A DNA stretch of 64,000 nt from Oscillospiraceae bacterium (GCA_003343845.1 QAKK01000041.1:21782-85781), one strand, 5' to 3'; shown: positions 16,299-24,945, counted from the stretch's first letter. A program made the numbers and translations. The notes: generated by a model not told the origin, from the letters alone.

Positions 16299-18239
16299 AT
16301 GAAAGACGGATTTGTCAAGGTCGCGGCGTACAGTCCGCGCGTGGCGCTCGGCGCGCCGAGGCAGAATGCAAAGACCGTGATCGACGCGATGCACCGCGCC
16401 GATGCGGCGGGTGCAAAGCTGCTCGTCCTGCCTGAGCTGTTTCTCACCGGCTACACCTGCGCCGACCTGTTCTTCCAGACCAAGCTGCTCACCGACGCTG
16501 TGGCAGCGCTCGCCCGCGTGATCGAAGCCTCGCGCGGCATCCATGTGCTGACGCTCGTCGGTCTGCCCGTCGCCTACGGCAACCGGCTCTACAACTGCGC
16601 CGCCGTGGTCACGGACGGCAGATTGCTCGGACTCGTGCCGAAGAGCAACATCCCCGACTACCGCGAATTTTACGAAAGCCGCCACTTTGCCCCTGCCCTT
16701 GCCGAAAACGTCCCGGTGACGCTCTGCGGTTTTGACGTGCTGCTCGGCACAAAGCAGCTTTTTACCATGGACGAAGTCCCCGCCTTCACGCTTGCGGTCG
16801 AGATCTGCGAGGATCTGTGGGTGGCTGCGCCGCCGTCGCTGCGCCATGCCGCAGCGGGCGCGACCGTCATCGCCAACCTCTCCGCCTCGGATGAGCTGGT
16901 CGGCAAGGACGCTTACCGCCGGATGCTGGTCTCGACGAGCAGCGCCCGCGCGCTCTGCGCCTATATCTACGCCGACGCGGGCGAGGGCGAATCCTCGACC
17001 GACCTTGTCTTCTCGGCGCACAACCTCATCGCCGAAAACGGCAGTCTGCTCGCCGAGGCGCATCCCTTTGCGCCCGACAGCTTTACCGCAAGCGAAATTG
17101 ACTGCGAAAAGCTCTCGATGGAGCGCGTGAAGATGAACACCTTCGCCGCCTTTGAAGGCGGCGGCTATGTCCGCATCCCGTTCTCCGCGGGTGGGCTTGC
17201 CGAGACGGCGCTGACCCGTTTTGTGGACAGGCACCCCTTCGTGCCGTCGGACGACGGCGAGAAGAACGACCGCTGCGACCGCATCCTCGAAATTCAGGCG
17301 CGCGGGCTTGCCCGCCGCATGGAGGCGGCGTATGCAAAGACGCTGGTGATCGGGCTTTCCGGCGGTCTTGACTCCTGCCTTGCCCTGCTGGTCGCCGTGC
17401 GCGCCTGCGAAATTGCGGGTCGACCCCTGTCCGACATTCACACCGTGACGATGCCCTGCTTCGGCACGACGAAGCGCACCAAATCCAATGCGGAGACGCT
17501 TGCCGCCGCGCTCGGCACGACCTTCTCGGACATCGACATCAAGGACGCGGTGGACATCCACTTCCGCGACATCGGGCAGGACCCCGAGACGCATGACGTG
17601 ACCTATGAAAACTGCCAGGCGCGCGAGCGCACGCAGATCCTGATGGATCTTGCCAACAAGGAGGGCGGCATCGTGGTCGGCACGGGCGACCTCTCCGAGC
17701 TGGCGCTCGGCTTTGCCACCTACAACGGCGACCACATGTCGATGTACGGCGTGAACGCCTCGGTGCCGAAAACGCTGGTGCGCCACATCGTGCGCCGCCG
17801 CGCCGAGACCTACCGCGACGCGGGCAAAACCGCGCTTGCGGATGCCCTCTTCGACATTCTTGCAACCCCGGTCAGCCCCGAGCTGCTGCCGCCGAAGGAC
17901 GGCGTGATCTCGCAGGTGACCGAGCAGATCGTCGGCCCCTACGAACTGCATGACTTCTTCCTCTACCACATGGTGCGCATGGGCTGCCGCCCGGCAAAAA
18001 TTTTCCGTCTCGCGTGCTACGCCTTTGCGGGCGAATACGACGCTGCGACGATCCTCTCCTGGCTGTCCATGTTCGTGCGCCGCTTCTTCGCACAGCAATT
18101 CAAGCGCACCTGCCTGCCCGACGGTCCGAAGGTCGGCTCGGTGACGCTCTCGCCGCGCAGCGACTTCCGCATGCCGTCCGACGCATCGGCAAAATCCTAT
18201 CTCGAAGAACTGGAAAATCTCAAGAAAACGCTTGCATAA
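16299..18239 (+). CDS. nadE: Glutamine-dependent NAD+ synthetase
   Basis: 646 residues with two domains. The N-terminal nitrilase-type glutaminase (about 1-280) has Glu in LPELFLTGY, Lys in PKSNIPDY and the catalytic Cys in EICEDLW. The C-terminal synthetase has the PP-loop GLSGGLDS (near 351-358), TKRTKSNAE and GTGDLSELALG. It converts deamido-NAD to NAD+ using glutamine. AAAGGAAACC precedes the ATG. A promoter for the folate genes overlaps its last codons. Confidence 0.96.
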   Translation: MKDGFVKVAAYSPRVALGAPRQNAKTVIDAMHRADAAGAKLLVLPELFLTGYTCADLFFQTKLLTDAVAALARVIEASRGIHVLTLVGLPVAYGNRLYNCAAVVTDGRLLGLVPKSNIPDYREFYESRHFAPALAENVPVTLCGFDVLLGTKQLFTMDEVPAFTLAVEICEDLWVAAPPSLRHAAAGATVIANLSASDELVGKDAYRRMLVSTSSARALCAYIYADAGEGESSTDLVFSAHNLIAENGSLLAEAHPFAPDSFTASEIDCEKLSMERVKMNTFAAFEGGGYVRIPFSAGGLAETALTRFVDRHPFVPSDDGEKNDRCDRILEIQARGLARRMEAAYAKTLVIGLSGGLDSCLALLVAVRACEIAGRPLSDIHTVTMPCFGTTKRTKSNAETLAAALGTTFSDIDIKDAVDIHFRDIGQDPETHDVTYENCQARERTQILMDLANKEGGIVVGTGDLSELALGFATYNGDHMSMYGVNASVPKTLVRHIVRRRAETYRDAGKTALADALFDILATPVSPELLPPKDGVISQVTEQIVGPYELHDFFLYHMVRMGCRPAKIFRLACYAFAGEYDAATILSWLSMFVRRFFAQQFKRTCLPDGPKVGSVTLSPRSDFRMPSDASAKSYLEELENLKKTLA

Positions 18240-18260
18240 GCCGAACAAAGCGACTATAAT
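18232..18260 (+). promoter_or_regulatory. Sigma-A promoter ahead of the folT leader
   Basis: TTGCAT (18232-18237, overlapping the nadE stop), 17-base spacer, TATAAT (18255-18260). The transcript would run through the repeat at 18316-18423 and the riboswitch at 18430-18530 before reaching folT, giving a leader of about 370 bases. Confidence 0.7.
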
Positions 18261-18315
18261 AGAGTCGACAGTTGAAGAATAAAATTTTGGCTGGGCAAAG
18301 TGCAGATCAAAATCC

Positions 18316-18423
18316 GTAAAAAAGGCGGCTGTGCCGACTTTTTTACTCCTTAAATGGCGCGTCCGGTGAGGACGACGCGAGTCTGCGCCATTGTGCCAGT
18401 TGAAAAACGGAGTTTTTCAACTG
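18316..18423 (+). repeat. Three-hairpin interspersed repeat, copy A
   Basis: The left hairpin 18316-18346 (GTAAAAAAGGCGG ... TTTTTTAC) resembles a terminator on both strands. Then come TCCTTAAA, a GGCGC...GCGCC centre, and a right hairpin 18397-18423 (CAGTTGAAAAAC, loop GGA, GTTTTTCAACTG). The same modules occur inverted at 30522-30710 and 48148-48255. The copy lies between the folT promoter and its riboswitch. Confidence 0.7.
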
Positions 18424-18429
18424 ATTATT

Positions 18430-18530
18430 TACAGAGTAGGAATATGCGCGTACAGTGCCGCCCCGACGGGGAGTTGCGGAGCGGACGAAAGGGTCTTTGC
18501 CCTGCGGTGCGTATTCCGCATCCCGCTGTA
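18430..18530 (+). promoter_or_regulatory. Tetrahydrofolate (THF) riboswitch upstream of folT-folC
   Basis: Fits the THF riboswitch layout known from Clostridiales. The P1 arms TACAG (18430-18434) and CTGTA (18526-18530) pair. AGAGTAGG and GCGCGTACAGTG match the conserved 5' half; GGAATA pairs with TATTCC; a CCCC-gac-GGGG hairpin sits in the variable arm; and GCGGTGCGTATTCCGCATCC matches the conserved 3' half. The downstream genes (folate transporter and folylpolyglutamate synthase) are the usual targets. Assigned by eye from motif order; no covariance-model search was possible. Confidence 0.85.
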
Positions 18531-18589
18531 CGGACTTTTTTCGGATACCTGCATGCGGGCGCATGGTCGCCCTGCATCCACACGACCGC

Positions 18590-18632
18590 AATACCTCCGT
18601 TATGCGTGGGATACGCTCATAACGGAGGTATT
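18590..18632 (+). promoter_or_regulatory. RBS-sequestering hairpin of folT
   Basis: A perfect 15-bp stem: AATACCTCCGTTATG (18590-18604) pairs with CATAACGGAGGTATT (18618-18632), 13-base loop. The right arm contains the GGAGGT ribosome-binding site four to nine bases before the folT ATG at 18636, so the closed hairpin blocks initiation. Probably the expression platform, or an extra control layer, of the THF riboswitch 60 bases upstream. Confidence 0.75.
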
Positions 18633-18635
18633 TCC

Positions 18636-19157
18636 ATGTCAGACACCAGAAAACATCGCATTCCTCTCCTTCTGCTCGTGCGGCTTGCCCTGCTCACCGC
18701 ACTCAGCGCCATCCTGAAGCTGGCGCAGATCCCGGTCGGCAACGACTTTCTGCGCATCAGCTTTGAAAACCTGCCGCTCCTGCTTGCCGGCTACCTGTTC
18801 GGTCCGCTTGCGGGCGGCATCACCGGCGTATGCGCAGATCTTCTCGGCTGCCTGCTCCGCGGCTATGCCGTCAACCCGATCATCACGCTCGGCGCGGGTC
18901 TTGTCGGCGTGATGGCGGGGCTGTTCGGCAAGCGCGGCGTCACCGCAAAGCCGCGGCTTTGGCTGTCGGTCGTCGCGGCGCATCTCGTCGGTTCGCTCAT
19001 CGTCAAATCCTTCGGCATTTGGCTCTACTTTGCAACGCCGCTGCCCGGACTTGCGCTGCGCATCCCGACCTACATCCTCACCGGCACGGCGGAATATGTG
19101 ATTCTGTCGCTCATCCTGAAAAATAAAGCGCTCGCGGCGCTTTTGGAGAAAGTATGA
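18636..19157 (+). CDS. folT: Folate ECF transporter substrate-specific component FolT
   Basis: 173 residues, almost entirely hydrophobic with about five to six helices. It shows the S-component pattern of the folate family: N-terminal RLALLTALSAIL, then FENLPLLLAGYLFGPLAGGITGVCADLLGCL, shown here only by its key segments FGPLAGG and ADLLG. It binds folate in the membrane and works with the shared ECF module (EcfA/A'/T), which is not in this window. The ATG at 18636 follows GGAGGT; longer frames would run through the riboswitch. ATGA overlap with folC and the upstream THF riboswitch support folate as substrate. Confidence 0.88.
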   Translation: MSDTRKHRIPLLLLVRLALLTALSAILKLAQIPVGNDFLRISFENLPLLLAGYLFGPLAGGITGVCADLLGCLLRGYAVNPIITLGAGLVGVMAGLFGKRGVTAKPRLWLSVVAAHLVGSLIVKSFGIWLYFATPLPGLALRIPTYILTGTAEYVILSLILKNKALAALLEKV

Positions 19158-20416
19158 CTTATACTGAGGCACTAAACTACATTCATTCGGTTTCCTGGCG
19201 CGGGAGCGTACCGGGACTGTCGCGCATTCAGGCGCTCTGCGATGCGATGGGCAACCCGGAGCGGGATCTGCGCGTCGTCCACGTCGCGGGCACGAACGGC
19301 AAAGGTTCGACCGTGGCGTATCTCTCGTCCGTCCTGCATGCGGCAGGCTATCGTGTGGGCAGCTTCACCTCCCCCTATGTCCGCACTTTCAATGAGCGCA
19401 TTGCCATCGACGGTAAGCCCGTGACCGACTACATGCTGGCAAGCGCGACCGAAACCGTGCGCGCCTACGCCGACCGGATGGAAGACAAGCCGACCGAGTT
19501 CGAGCTGATCACCGCGATCGGCTTTGAGATCTTCCGCCGCAAGAAATGCGACATCGTCGTGCTCGAGGTCGGGCTGGGCGGGCGGTTTGACTCGACCAAC
19601 GTCGTCACAAAGCCACTCTGCTCGGTCATCACCGGCATCGCGATGGATCACATGCAGCTGCTCGGCGACACGCTCGCGAAAATCGCATGGGAAAAGGCGG
19701 GCATCATCAAAGAAGGCTGTCCGGTCGTAACGGCGGCGCTCGCGCCCGAGGCGGAGCGCGTGATCGCCGACGAGGCAGCCGCCTGCCATGCGCCGCGTAC
19801 GGTCGTCGACCCCGCCGCCATCCGGGTGGCGTCGCAGAGTCTGGACGGCATCGTCCTCGACTACAAAACACGGAAAGCGCTTACGACCTCGCTCATCGGG
19901 CTGTACCAGCCGCGCAACATTGCGCTGGTCTGTGAGACGGTGGACGTGCTGCGCGGCATCGGCATCGCCATCCCGGAAGATGCCGTGCGGCGCGGCATTG
20001 CCGAAACACGCTGGCAGGCGCGGTTTGAGCTGCTCGCGCGCGACCCGATCGTCATCTACGACGGCGGGCACAACGAGGAGGGCGTGCGCGCCGCTGTGGA
20101 CACGGTGAAGGCGATCTTCCCGGGCAAGGTGGTATTGGTCTCCGGTGTGATGCGCGACAAGGCATATGAAAAGATGGTCTCCATCCTCACAGAGATCGCC
20201 GACTGCGCCGTCACACTCACACCCGACAATCCGCGCGCACTCCCCGCGGCGGAATATGCCGAAGTCTTCCGCGCGCACGGCATCCCCGCCGAACCGCGGG
20301 ACACCGTCGCCGCAGCGGTTGCCGCAGGCGTGCGCGCCGCCAAAGAAAAGGGCGAACCGCTCATCATCCTCGGCTCGCTCTACACCTACAAGGACGTATA
20401 TAGGTTGTTTAAGTAA
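19154..20416 (+). CDS. folC: Folylpolyglutamate synthase / dihydrofolate synthase
   Basis: 420 residues of the Mur-ligase-like FolC family, which adds glutamates to folates and so traps them in the cell. The P-loop is VAGTNGKGST near residues 45-54, followed by FTSPYVRTFNERI; the metal/ATP region is VGLGGRFDSTN, and the second-domain motif YDGGHNEEGV is clear. Coupled to folT by a four-base overlap, giving a two-gene folate uptake-and-retention operon under the THF riboswitch. The Clostridial enzyme may be mono- or bifunctional; sequence alone does not decide. Confidence 0.94.
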   Translation: MTYTEALNYIHSVSWRGSVPGLSRIQALCDAMGNPERDLRVVHVAGTNGKGSTVAYLSSVLHAAGYRVGSFTSPYVRTFNERIAIDGKPVTDYMLASATETVRAYADRMEDKPTEFELITAIGFEIFRRKKCDIVVLEVGLGGRFDSTNVVTKPLCSVITGIAMDHMQLLGDTLAKIAWEKAGIIKEGCPVVTAALAPEAERVIADEAAACHAPRTVVDPAAIRVASQSLDGIVLDYKTRKALTTSLIGLYQPRNIALVCETVDVLRGIGIAIPEDAVRRGIAETRWQARFELLARDPIVIYDGGHNEEGVRAAVDTVKAIFPGKVVLVSGVMRDKAYEKMVSILTEIADCAVTLTPDNPRALPAAEYAEVFRAHGIPAEPRDTVAAAVAAGVRAAKEKGEPLIILGSLYTYKDVYRLFK

Positions 20417-20430
20417 GTTTGGTGGCGCGT

Positions 20431-20600
20431 CAGGGGACCTTTTGTGAACAAAAGGTCCCCTGAAACCCTCCAAAAAACTTCAAAAAATATAAGGCAGTCC
20501 ATCTTTGCACAGATGAACTGCCTTTCTTTTTTCCAAGTCCTTTGAAGGGGGCTGGGTGGGACTTTCGTCCACGAAAGTTCCCCCCATTCTTCGTTTCTAT
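20431..20600. repeat. Hairpin-rich intergenic region with terminator
   Basis: It contains a 14-bp perfect hairpin 20431-20462 (CAGGGGACCTTTTG / CAAAAGGTCCCCTG), then a terminator-type hairpin 20491-20524 (AAGGCAGT... / ...ACTGCCTT, one mismatch) with T residues to 20532, then a third imperfect hairpin around 20558-20584 (GGGACTTTCG / CGAAAGTTCCC). The outer hairpins look like parts of an interspersed repeat; the middle one can terminate folC and the minus-strand aminopeptidase. Confidence 0.65.
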
Positions 20601-20601
20601 C

Positions 20602-21876
20602 TTATTCAATCTCCGCTCCGCCGTCTGAGACCGCAGTGAGCGTGGTCTCAAACGCCTGCTTGATCGCGCGGTAGAGGTACGCCGTGTCGGCGGCGCCTGC
20701 CGTCTCATAGGCGGAGTGCATCGCCAGCTGTGCCGCGCCGATGTCCACGGTGGGCAGCGAAACCTGCGTGTTGGCGATGTTGCCGAGCGTGGAACCGCCG
20801 GGCATGTCCGCGCGGTTGGCATACAGCTGCACCGGTACGCCCGCGCGCGCACAGATCACGCGAAAGAGCGCCGCCGACCATGCGTCGGTCGTGTAGCGCT
20901 GATTGGCATTGTACTTGACCACTACGCCGCCGTTCATGCGCACATGGTGGTTTTTGTCCGCATACTCTGGATGGTTCGGATGGATCGCGTGCGCATTGTC
21001 GCAGGAGAGCATCAGACTGCCTGCCACCGCCGCATCGTAGTCCTTGCCGAACGCCGCCGAAACGCGGCGCAGCACATCATAGAGGAAGGTGGACGCCGCA
21101 CCCTGCCGCGTCTGGCTGCCGACCTCCTCGTTGTCAAACACCGCAAGTACCTTTGCCGCAGCGCCCTCCGCCGCATCGAGAAAACCGTGCAGCGCCGCAT
21201 AGACGCATTGCAGATCGTCGAGCCGCGGCGCGGAAATATAACCGTTCCATTCCACGCCCGCCTGCGGATTGTACACAAACAGGTCTGCGGACAGGATGTC
21301 CTCCGCCGCGATGCCGAGCGCGTCCGCGACCCGCGCGCGCAGCGGTTCGGCATCCGCGTCACCGTAAAGCGGGAGCAGATCGACCGCCGCGTTCAGCTTC
21401 GTGCCCTCGTTCATCGTGCGGTTCATGTGGATCGCCACATTCGGAATCACCGCCACCGGCACGCGCAGGTCGCAGAGCCGCGTGGCAATGCCGCGATCCG
21501 TGCGGACGATCACGCGCCCCGCCACCGAAAGCGGGCGGTCAAACCAGGTCGAGAAAATCATCCCGCCGTAGGGTTCGACCGAAAGCTCGGTGTAGTCCGC
21601 CGACTTCAGGTCGGCGTTTTCCTTGATCTTCGGCGCGGGGCTGTCGCCGTGCGCCGCCGCGATCACAAAGCCGTTGAAAGCCGACGGCGCGCGGAACGCG
21701 ATCACCGAGGACGCGCCGCGGCTGACAAAATAGCCCTTGCCCGCCTCGAGCGTCCATGTGTCGGACTCGGCAAGCCGGGCGTACCCTGCCGCCGTCAGCG
21801 CGTCGCACACGGTCGCCGCCGTATGGTACGCCGTCGGGCAGTGCGCAATAAAATCAAACAGTGTCGTGTTTTCCAT
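20602..21876 (-). CDS. M18-family (aspartyl) aminopeptidase
   Basis: 424 residues. M18 zinc ligands and catalytic residues can be placed: HGDSPAPKIK (His and Asp), SADLFVYNPQ, DNEEVGSQTRQGA (Glu pair) and SCDNAHAIHPNHP (Asp/His). These enzymes are tetrahedral dodecamers removing N-terminal acidic or other residues from peptides. The ATG at 21876 has GGAGG seven bases upstream; an in-frame codon at 21918 would overlap the neighbour. It lies 11 bases behind the PTS-EIIC-like gene, in one operon with it. Confidence 0.9.
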   Translation of the reverse strand: MENTTLFDFIAHCPTAYHTAATVCDALTAAGYARLAESDTWTLEAGKGYFVSRGASSVIAFRAPSAFNGFVIAAAHGDSPAPKIKENADLKSADYTELSVEPYGGMIFSTWFDRPLSVAGRVIVRTDRGIATRLCDLRVPVAVIPNVAIHMNRTMNEGTKLNAAVDLLPLYGDADAEPLRARVADALGIAAEDILSADLFVYNPQAGVEWNGYISAPRLDDLQCVYAALHGFLDAAEGAAAKVLAVFDNEEVGSQTRQGAASTFLYDVLRRVSAAFGKDYDAAVAGSLMLSCDNAHAIHPNHPEYADKNHHVRMNGGVVVKYNANQRYTTDAWSAALFRVICARAGVPVQLYANRADMPGGSTLGNIANTQVSLPTVDIGAAQLAMHSAYETAGAADTAYLYRAIKQAFETTLTAVSDGGAEIE

Positions 21877-21887
21877 AGGAACCTCCG

Positions 21888-22883
21888 TTACAGCGTCATG
21901 TAGCCGGGCTTGACCCACTTCATTTTGCGCAGGATGAGGTCGAACAGCAGCGTGAGCAGCGCCGGAAGAATGAAGTGCATGAGGAGCACCTCGATCACGG
22001 ATTTCGGCGTGAAGCCCATCGCCTCAAACGCGCCGAACTGCCCGACAAAGCCGGACGTGCCCATGCCCGCACCGACCTTGGTGTTGGTCATGCCGAGCAC
22101 CGCCGTGGAGATCGGTCCGAGGATCGCCGAGGCGAGCGTGGGCGCGATCAGGATCTGCGGGTGCTTCATGATGTTCGGGATCTGCAGCATCGACGTACCG
22201 ACGCCGACCGAGATCGCGCCGCCGAGCTTGGTGTCGCGATAGCCCGCCACGGCAAAACCGATCATCTGGCAGCAGCAGCCGACCACCGCAGCGCCTGCGG
22301 CGATGCCGTCAATGCCGATAGAGATACAGATCGCCGCCGAGGAGATCGGCGCGGTGAGCGCCAGACCGACGATGACCGCAATGACAATGCCCATCGGGAT
22401 CGGCGCATACTCGGTCGCCGTGTTGATATAGCTGCCGAGGAAGGTCATAAACCGGTTGATGTACGGACCGACGAGGATGCCGACCGCGCCGCCCGAAAGA
22501 ATGACCGTGGCAGGCGTGAGAATGATGTCGAGCTTGGTCTTGCCCGCGACGAGCGAGCCGACCTCCGCGCCGACGACTGCGGCGATATACGCGCCGACCG
22601 GACCGCCGAGCGCATAGCCGAGCGCGCCGGTGACGGCGCTGGTGAACAGCGTCAGCTTCTGCGCGCCGAGCGCATAAGCAATCGCCACGCCGATGGCGCA
22701 GCCGATGACCGGCGACTTGGCATCGCCGATGTGCATGGTAAAATTGGTGAGAAAGCCCATGTGCGGGATCTTCGCGAGCTGCCCGAAAATAGTGCCGATG
22801 ATCAGCGATGCAAACAACCCCTGCGCCATCGCGCCGAGCGCATCGATGAAATAGCGCTGGAAAAAGCCCTTGCGTTCTTTCAT
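21888..22883 (-). CDS. PTS EIIC-like sugar permease (PF13303 type), orphan
   Basis: 331 residues, about nine to ten membrane helices. The N-terminal FIDALGAMAQGLFASLIIG and glycine-rich segments such as LGYALGGPVGAYIAA match the PTS_EIIC_2 family. No EIIA or EIIB domain is attached or encoded nearby, which is normal for this family, whose transport mode and substrate are poorly known. Start at the ATG at 22883 behind AAGGAAAC. First gene of the operon with the M18 peptidase, with its own strong promoter. Confidence 0.85.
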   Translation of the reverse strand: MKERKGFFQRYFIDALGAMAQGLFASLIIGTIFGQLAKIPHMGFLTNFTMHIGDAKSPVIGCAIGVAIAYALGAQKLTLFTSAVTGALGYALGGPVGAYIAAVVGAEVGSLVAGKTKLDIILTPATVILSGGAVGILVGPYINRFMTFLGSYINTATEYAPIPMGIVIAVIVGLALTAPISSAAICISIGIDGIAAGAAVVGCCCQMIGFAVAGYRDTKLGGAISVGVGTSMLQIPNIMKHPQILIAPTLASAILGPISTAVLGMTNTKVGAGMGTSGFVGQFGAFEAMGFTPKSVIEVLLMHFILPALLTLLFDLILRKMKWVKPGYMTL

Positions 22884-22932
22884 GTCCTGTTTCCTTTCAG
22901 AGCCGCGGCATCGCGCCGCGTCTACAGGGAAG

Positions 22933-22961
22933 ATTATACAGGAAAGTGCACACAAAATCAA
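22933..22961 (-). promoter_or_regulatory. Sigma-A promoter of the EIIC-M18 peptidase operon
   Basis: Minus strand TTGATT (22961-22956), 17-base spacer, TATAAT (22938-22933). Confidence 0.8.
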
Positions 22962-23003
22962 TAGACATTTCCCATAGAAATCCGCCGAAATCCGTCCCGG
23001 GGT

Positions 23004-23032
23004 TTGACTTCCCCGCCCCGATGTGTTAAAAT
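23004..23032 (+). promoter_or_regulatory. Sigma-A promoter of the CPBP protease
   Basis: TTGACT (23004-23009), 17-base spacer, TAAAAT (23027-23032). The ATG follows 30 bases later behind CGGAGG. Confidence 0.75.
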
Positions 23033-23061
23033 AAATGCAGTAACTGTTTCGGAGGCACACC

Positions 23062-24066
23062 ATGCAAAATGAAATGCAAAAACCCAGCGACAAACTGAAA
23101 GCCGCGCGGCACACCTTTTCCCTCCTCGGCTTTTCCGCGCTCCTGTTGCTTGTCGGTCAGCTACTTGTGAGCGTGCTTGTCGGCATCTGCATCGGGCTTT
23201 TCTTTCCCGAAGGCAACACCCCTGCATGGCTGACAATGCTCCTTGCCTATATCGGCGTATACGGCGTCGCTTTTCCGCTTTCCGCCCTGCCCCTGTGCCG
23301 CCTTCCTGCCGCAGCCCCCGACAAGGGAAAGATCAGCGTGAAGCATTTTCTCGCCTTTTTGCCGGTACTCTATCTGTGCAGCTACGTCGGCGCGCTGCTC
23401 GGCAATCTCGTCGGTTCGCTTGCGTCCGATGCGCTTGGTTTGCAGATCACAAACGGCGTAGATGCGCTGATGGAGAACAACACGCTTCTGTTATTCTTCA
23501 TCACCGTGATCCTCGCGCCGATCTGTGAGGAATGGTTTTTCCGCAAGCTGCTCATCGACCGCACACGCGGCTACGGTGAAAAGCTCGCCGTGGTGGTCTC
23601 CGCGCTGCTGTTCGCCTTCTACCACACGAATATCTATCAGTTTTTCTATGCCTTCTTCATCGGTCTTGTCTTCGGCTATGTCTACCTGCGCACCGGCAAA
23701 GTGACAATCACCGCGCTCATGCACGCAATTTTCAACTTCTTCGGCGGCATCATTTCCGCCGAAGTCCTGCGCGTCAGCGACATCATGTCCGTCCTCGAAG
23801 CAGAAACGATCGAGGCACAGGTTGCCGCCATTAAAGCCAACCCGGTCGGCATCGGCATCTTCTTTGTCTACGGCTTTCTTTGCCTCGGTCTGCTCATCGG
23901 CGGCTGCGTGCTGCTTGTCAAATACCGTAAGAAGATCTTCTTCAAGCCGGCTGCCGAGCAGCTCCCGCCCGATACCGAGGGCGCAGCCGCCTTTGTCAAC
24001 GTCGGCATGCTGATCTATATCATCGTCTCCGCCGCTGCTGCATTCATCCTCGGAAGTATGATATAA
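23062..24066 (+). CDS. CPBP-family (CAAX/Abi) intramembrane metalloprotease
   Basis: 334 residues with about eight membrane helices. The three CPBP motifs are present: EEWFFR (E-E-x-x-x-R, near 153-158), FAFYHTN (F-x-x-x-H) and LMHAIFNF (H-x-x-x-N). Bacterial members cleave or mature membrane-associated peptides and are often linked to bacteriocin self-immunity; nothing in the neighbourhood shows a bacteriocin here. Monocistronic. Confidence 0.88.
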   Translation: MQNEMQKPSDKLKAARHTFSLLGFSALLLLVGQLLVSVLVGICIGLFFPEGNTPAWLTMLLAYIGVYGVAFPLSALPLCRLPAAAPDKGKISVKHFLAFLPVLYLCSYVGALLGNLVGSLASDALGLQITNGVDALMENNTLLLFFITVILAPICEEWFFRKLLIDRTRGYGEKLAVVVSALLFAFYHTNIYQFFYAFFIGLVFGYVYLRTGKVTITALMHAIFNFFGGIISAEVLRVSDIMSVLEAETIEAQVAAIKANPVGIGIFFVYGFLCLGLLIGGCVLLVKYRKKIFFKPAAEQLPPDTEGAAAFVNVGMLIYIIVSAAAAFILGSMI

Positions 24067-24128
24067 GGGGGCATCATCCCCTCCTTGCAAACGGCTGAGA
24101 TTACAACGCGGAAGATTTTGTACAGACT

Positions 24129-24180
24129 TGCCGCAAGTCGATGCCGCTTTATGATTATAAAGCAAGTCGGCTTGCGGCAA
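24129..24180. repeat. Imperfect inverted repeat after the CPBP gene
   Basis: Outer arms TTGCCGCAAG (24129-24138) and CTTGCGGCAA (24171-24180) pair perfectly, and inner arms GCTTTAT / ATAAAGC extend the stem. There is no T-run behind it on the plus strand, so it is not a standard terminator. Confidence 0.6.
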
Positions 24181-24181
24181 A

Positions 24182-24213
24182 AAAAACCACGGAGAAGTCT
24201 CTCCGTGGTTTTT
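24182..24213. terminator. Terminator of the rplA operon
   Basis: A 9-bp G/C-rich stem CCACGGAGA / TCTCCGTGG, loop AGTC, flanked by A residues and T residues, so it works on both strands. It lies downstream of rplA (minus) and of the CPBP gene (plus). Confidence 0.85.
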
Positions 24214-24241
24214 GTTCTGTGCAAAAGATTCAAGCTGTGGC

Positions 24242-24931
24242 TCAGCCAAGCTTTGCGTAGTTGACCTTTACACCCGGACCCATCGTGGTTGCAATTACGC
24301 AGCTCTTGATGTACTGACCCTTTGCTGCTGCCGGCTTTGCCTTGATGATCGCGGTCATGATCGCGTCAAAGTTCTCGCCGATCTTCTCTGCGCCGAAGGA
24401 CGCCTTGCCGATCGGGCAGTGGATGATGTTGGTCTTGTCGAGACGGTACTCGATCTTACCTGCCTTAGCTTCCTTAACAGCCTTGGCAACATCCATCGTA
24501 ACCGTGCCTGCCTTCGGGTTCGGCATGAGTCCCTTAGGACCGAGAACCTTACCGAGGCGACCGATAACGCCCATCATGTCGGGCGTTGCGATTACAACAT
24601 CAAAGTCGAACCAGTTCTCGGACGTGATCTTCTGAACCATGTCCTCAGCGCCGACATAGTCAGCACCTGCCTCGGTTGCGGCAGTCGCCTTGTCGCCCTT
24701 TGCAAAAACGAGGGTGCGGACGGTCTTACCGGTACCGTTGGGGAGAACGATTGCGCCGCGGACCTGCTGGTCTGCGTGACGGGAGTCAACACCGAGACGG
24801 ACATGCAGCTCGACGGTCTCGTCGAACTTTGCCTTCGCGGTCTGGCATACGAGTGCAACAGCCTCGGATGCGTCGTAAAGCTTGCTCTTGTCGATCAGCT
24901 TCGAACTTTCAATATACTTCTTTCCAGTCAT
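24242..24931 (-). CDS. rplA: 50S ribosomal protein L1
   Basis: 229 residues, the standard length. It forms the L1 stalk of the large subunit and, in many bacteria, represses translation of its own operon. Clear L1 segments: HVRLGVDSRHADQQVRGAIV region, KGDKATAATEAGADYVG region, and the C-terminal SCVIATTMGPGVKV. GAGGAGGGT precedes the ATG. Last gene of the five-gene operon. Confidence 0.98.
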   Translation of the reverse strand: MTGKKYIESSKLIDKSKLYDASEAVALVCQTAKAKFDETVELHVRLGVDSRHADQQVRGAIVLPNGTGKTVRTLVFAKGDKATAATEAGADYVGAEDMVQKITSENWFDFDVVIATPDMMGVIGRLGKVLGPKGLMPNPKAGTVTMDVAKAVKEAKAGKIEYRLDKTNIIHCPIGKASFGAEKIGENFDAIMTAIIKAKPAAAKGQYIKSCVIATTMGPGVKVNYAKLG

Positions 24932-24945
24932 CGTCGATACCCTCC

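Noticed and set aside
16269..18248. 659-codon open frame on the minus strand opposite nadE
   Set aside because: nadE is complete with both catalytic domains; the opposite reading is low-complexity (Arg/Gly/Ala/His) and has no family features.
18354..18635. Longer folT reading starting in the leader
   Set aside because: It runs through the repeat and the THF riboswitch; the ATG at 18636 has GGAGGT and the S-component family starts there.
22884..23114. N-terminal extension of the EIIC-like protein to 23114
   Set aside because: It would cross the TTGATT-17-TATAAT promoter and the ATG at 22883 has a good ribosome-binding site.
23062..24066. CPBP protease as a bacteriocin-immunity gene
   Set aside because: No bacteriocin precursor, export or regulatory gene is nearby; the family is too broad to assign this role.
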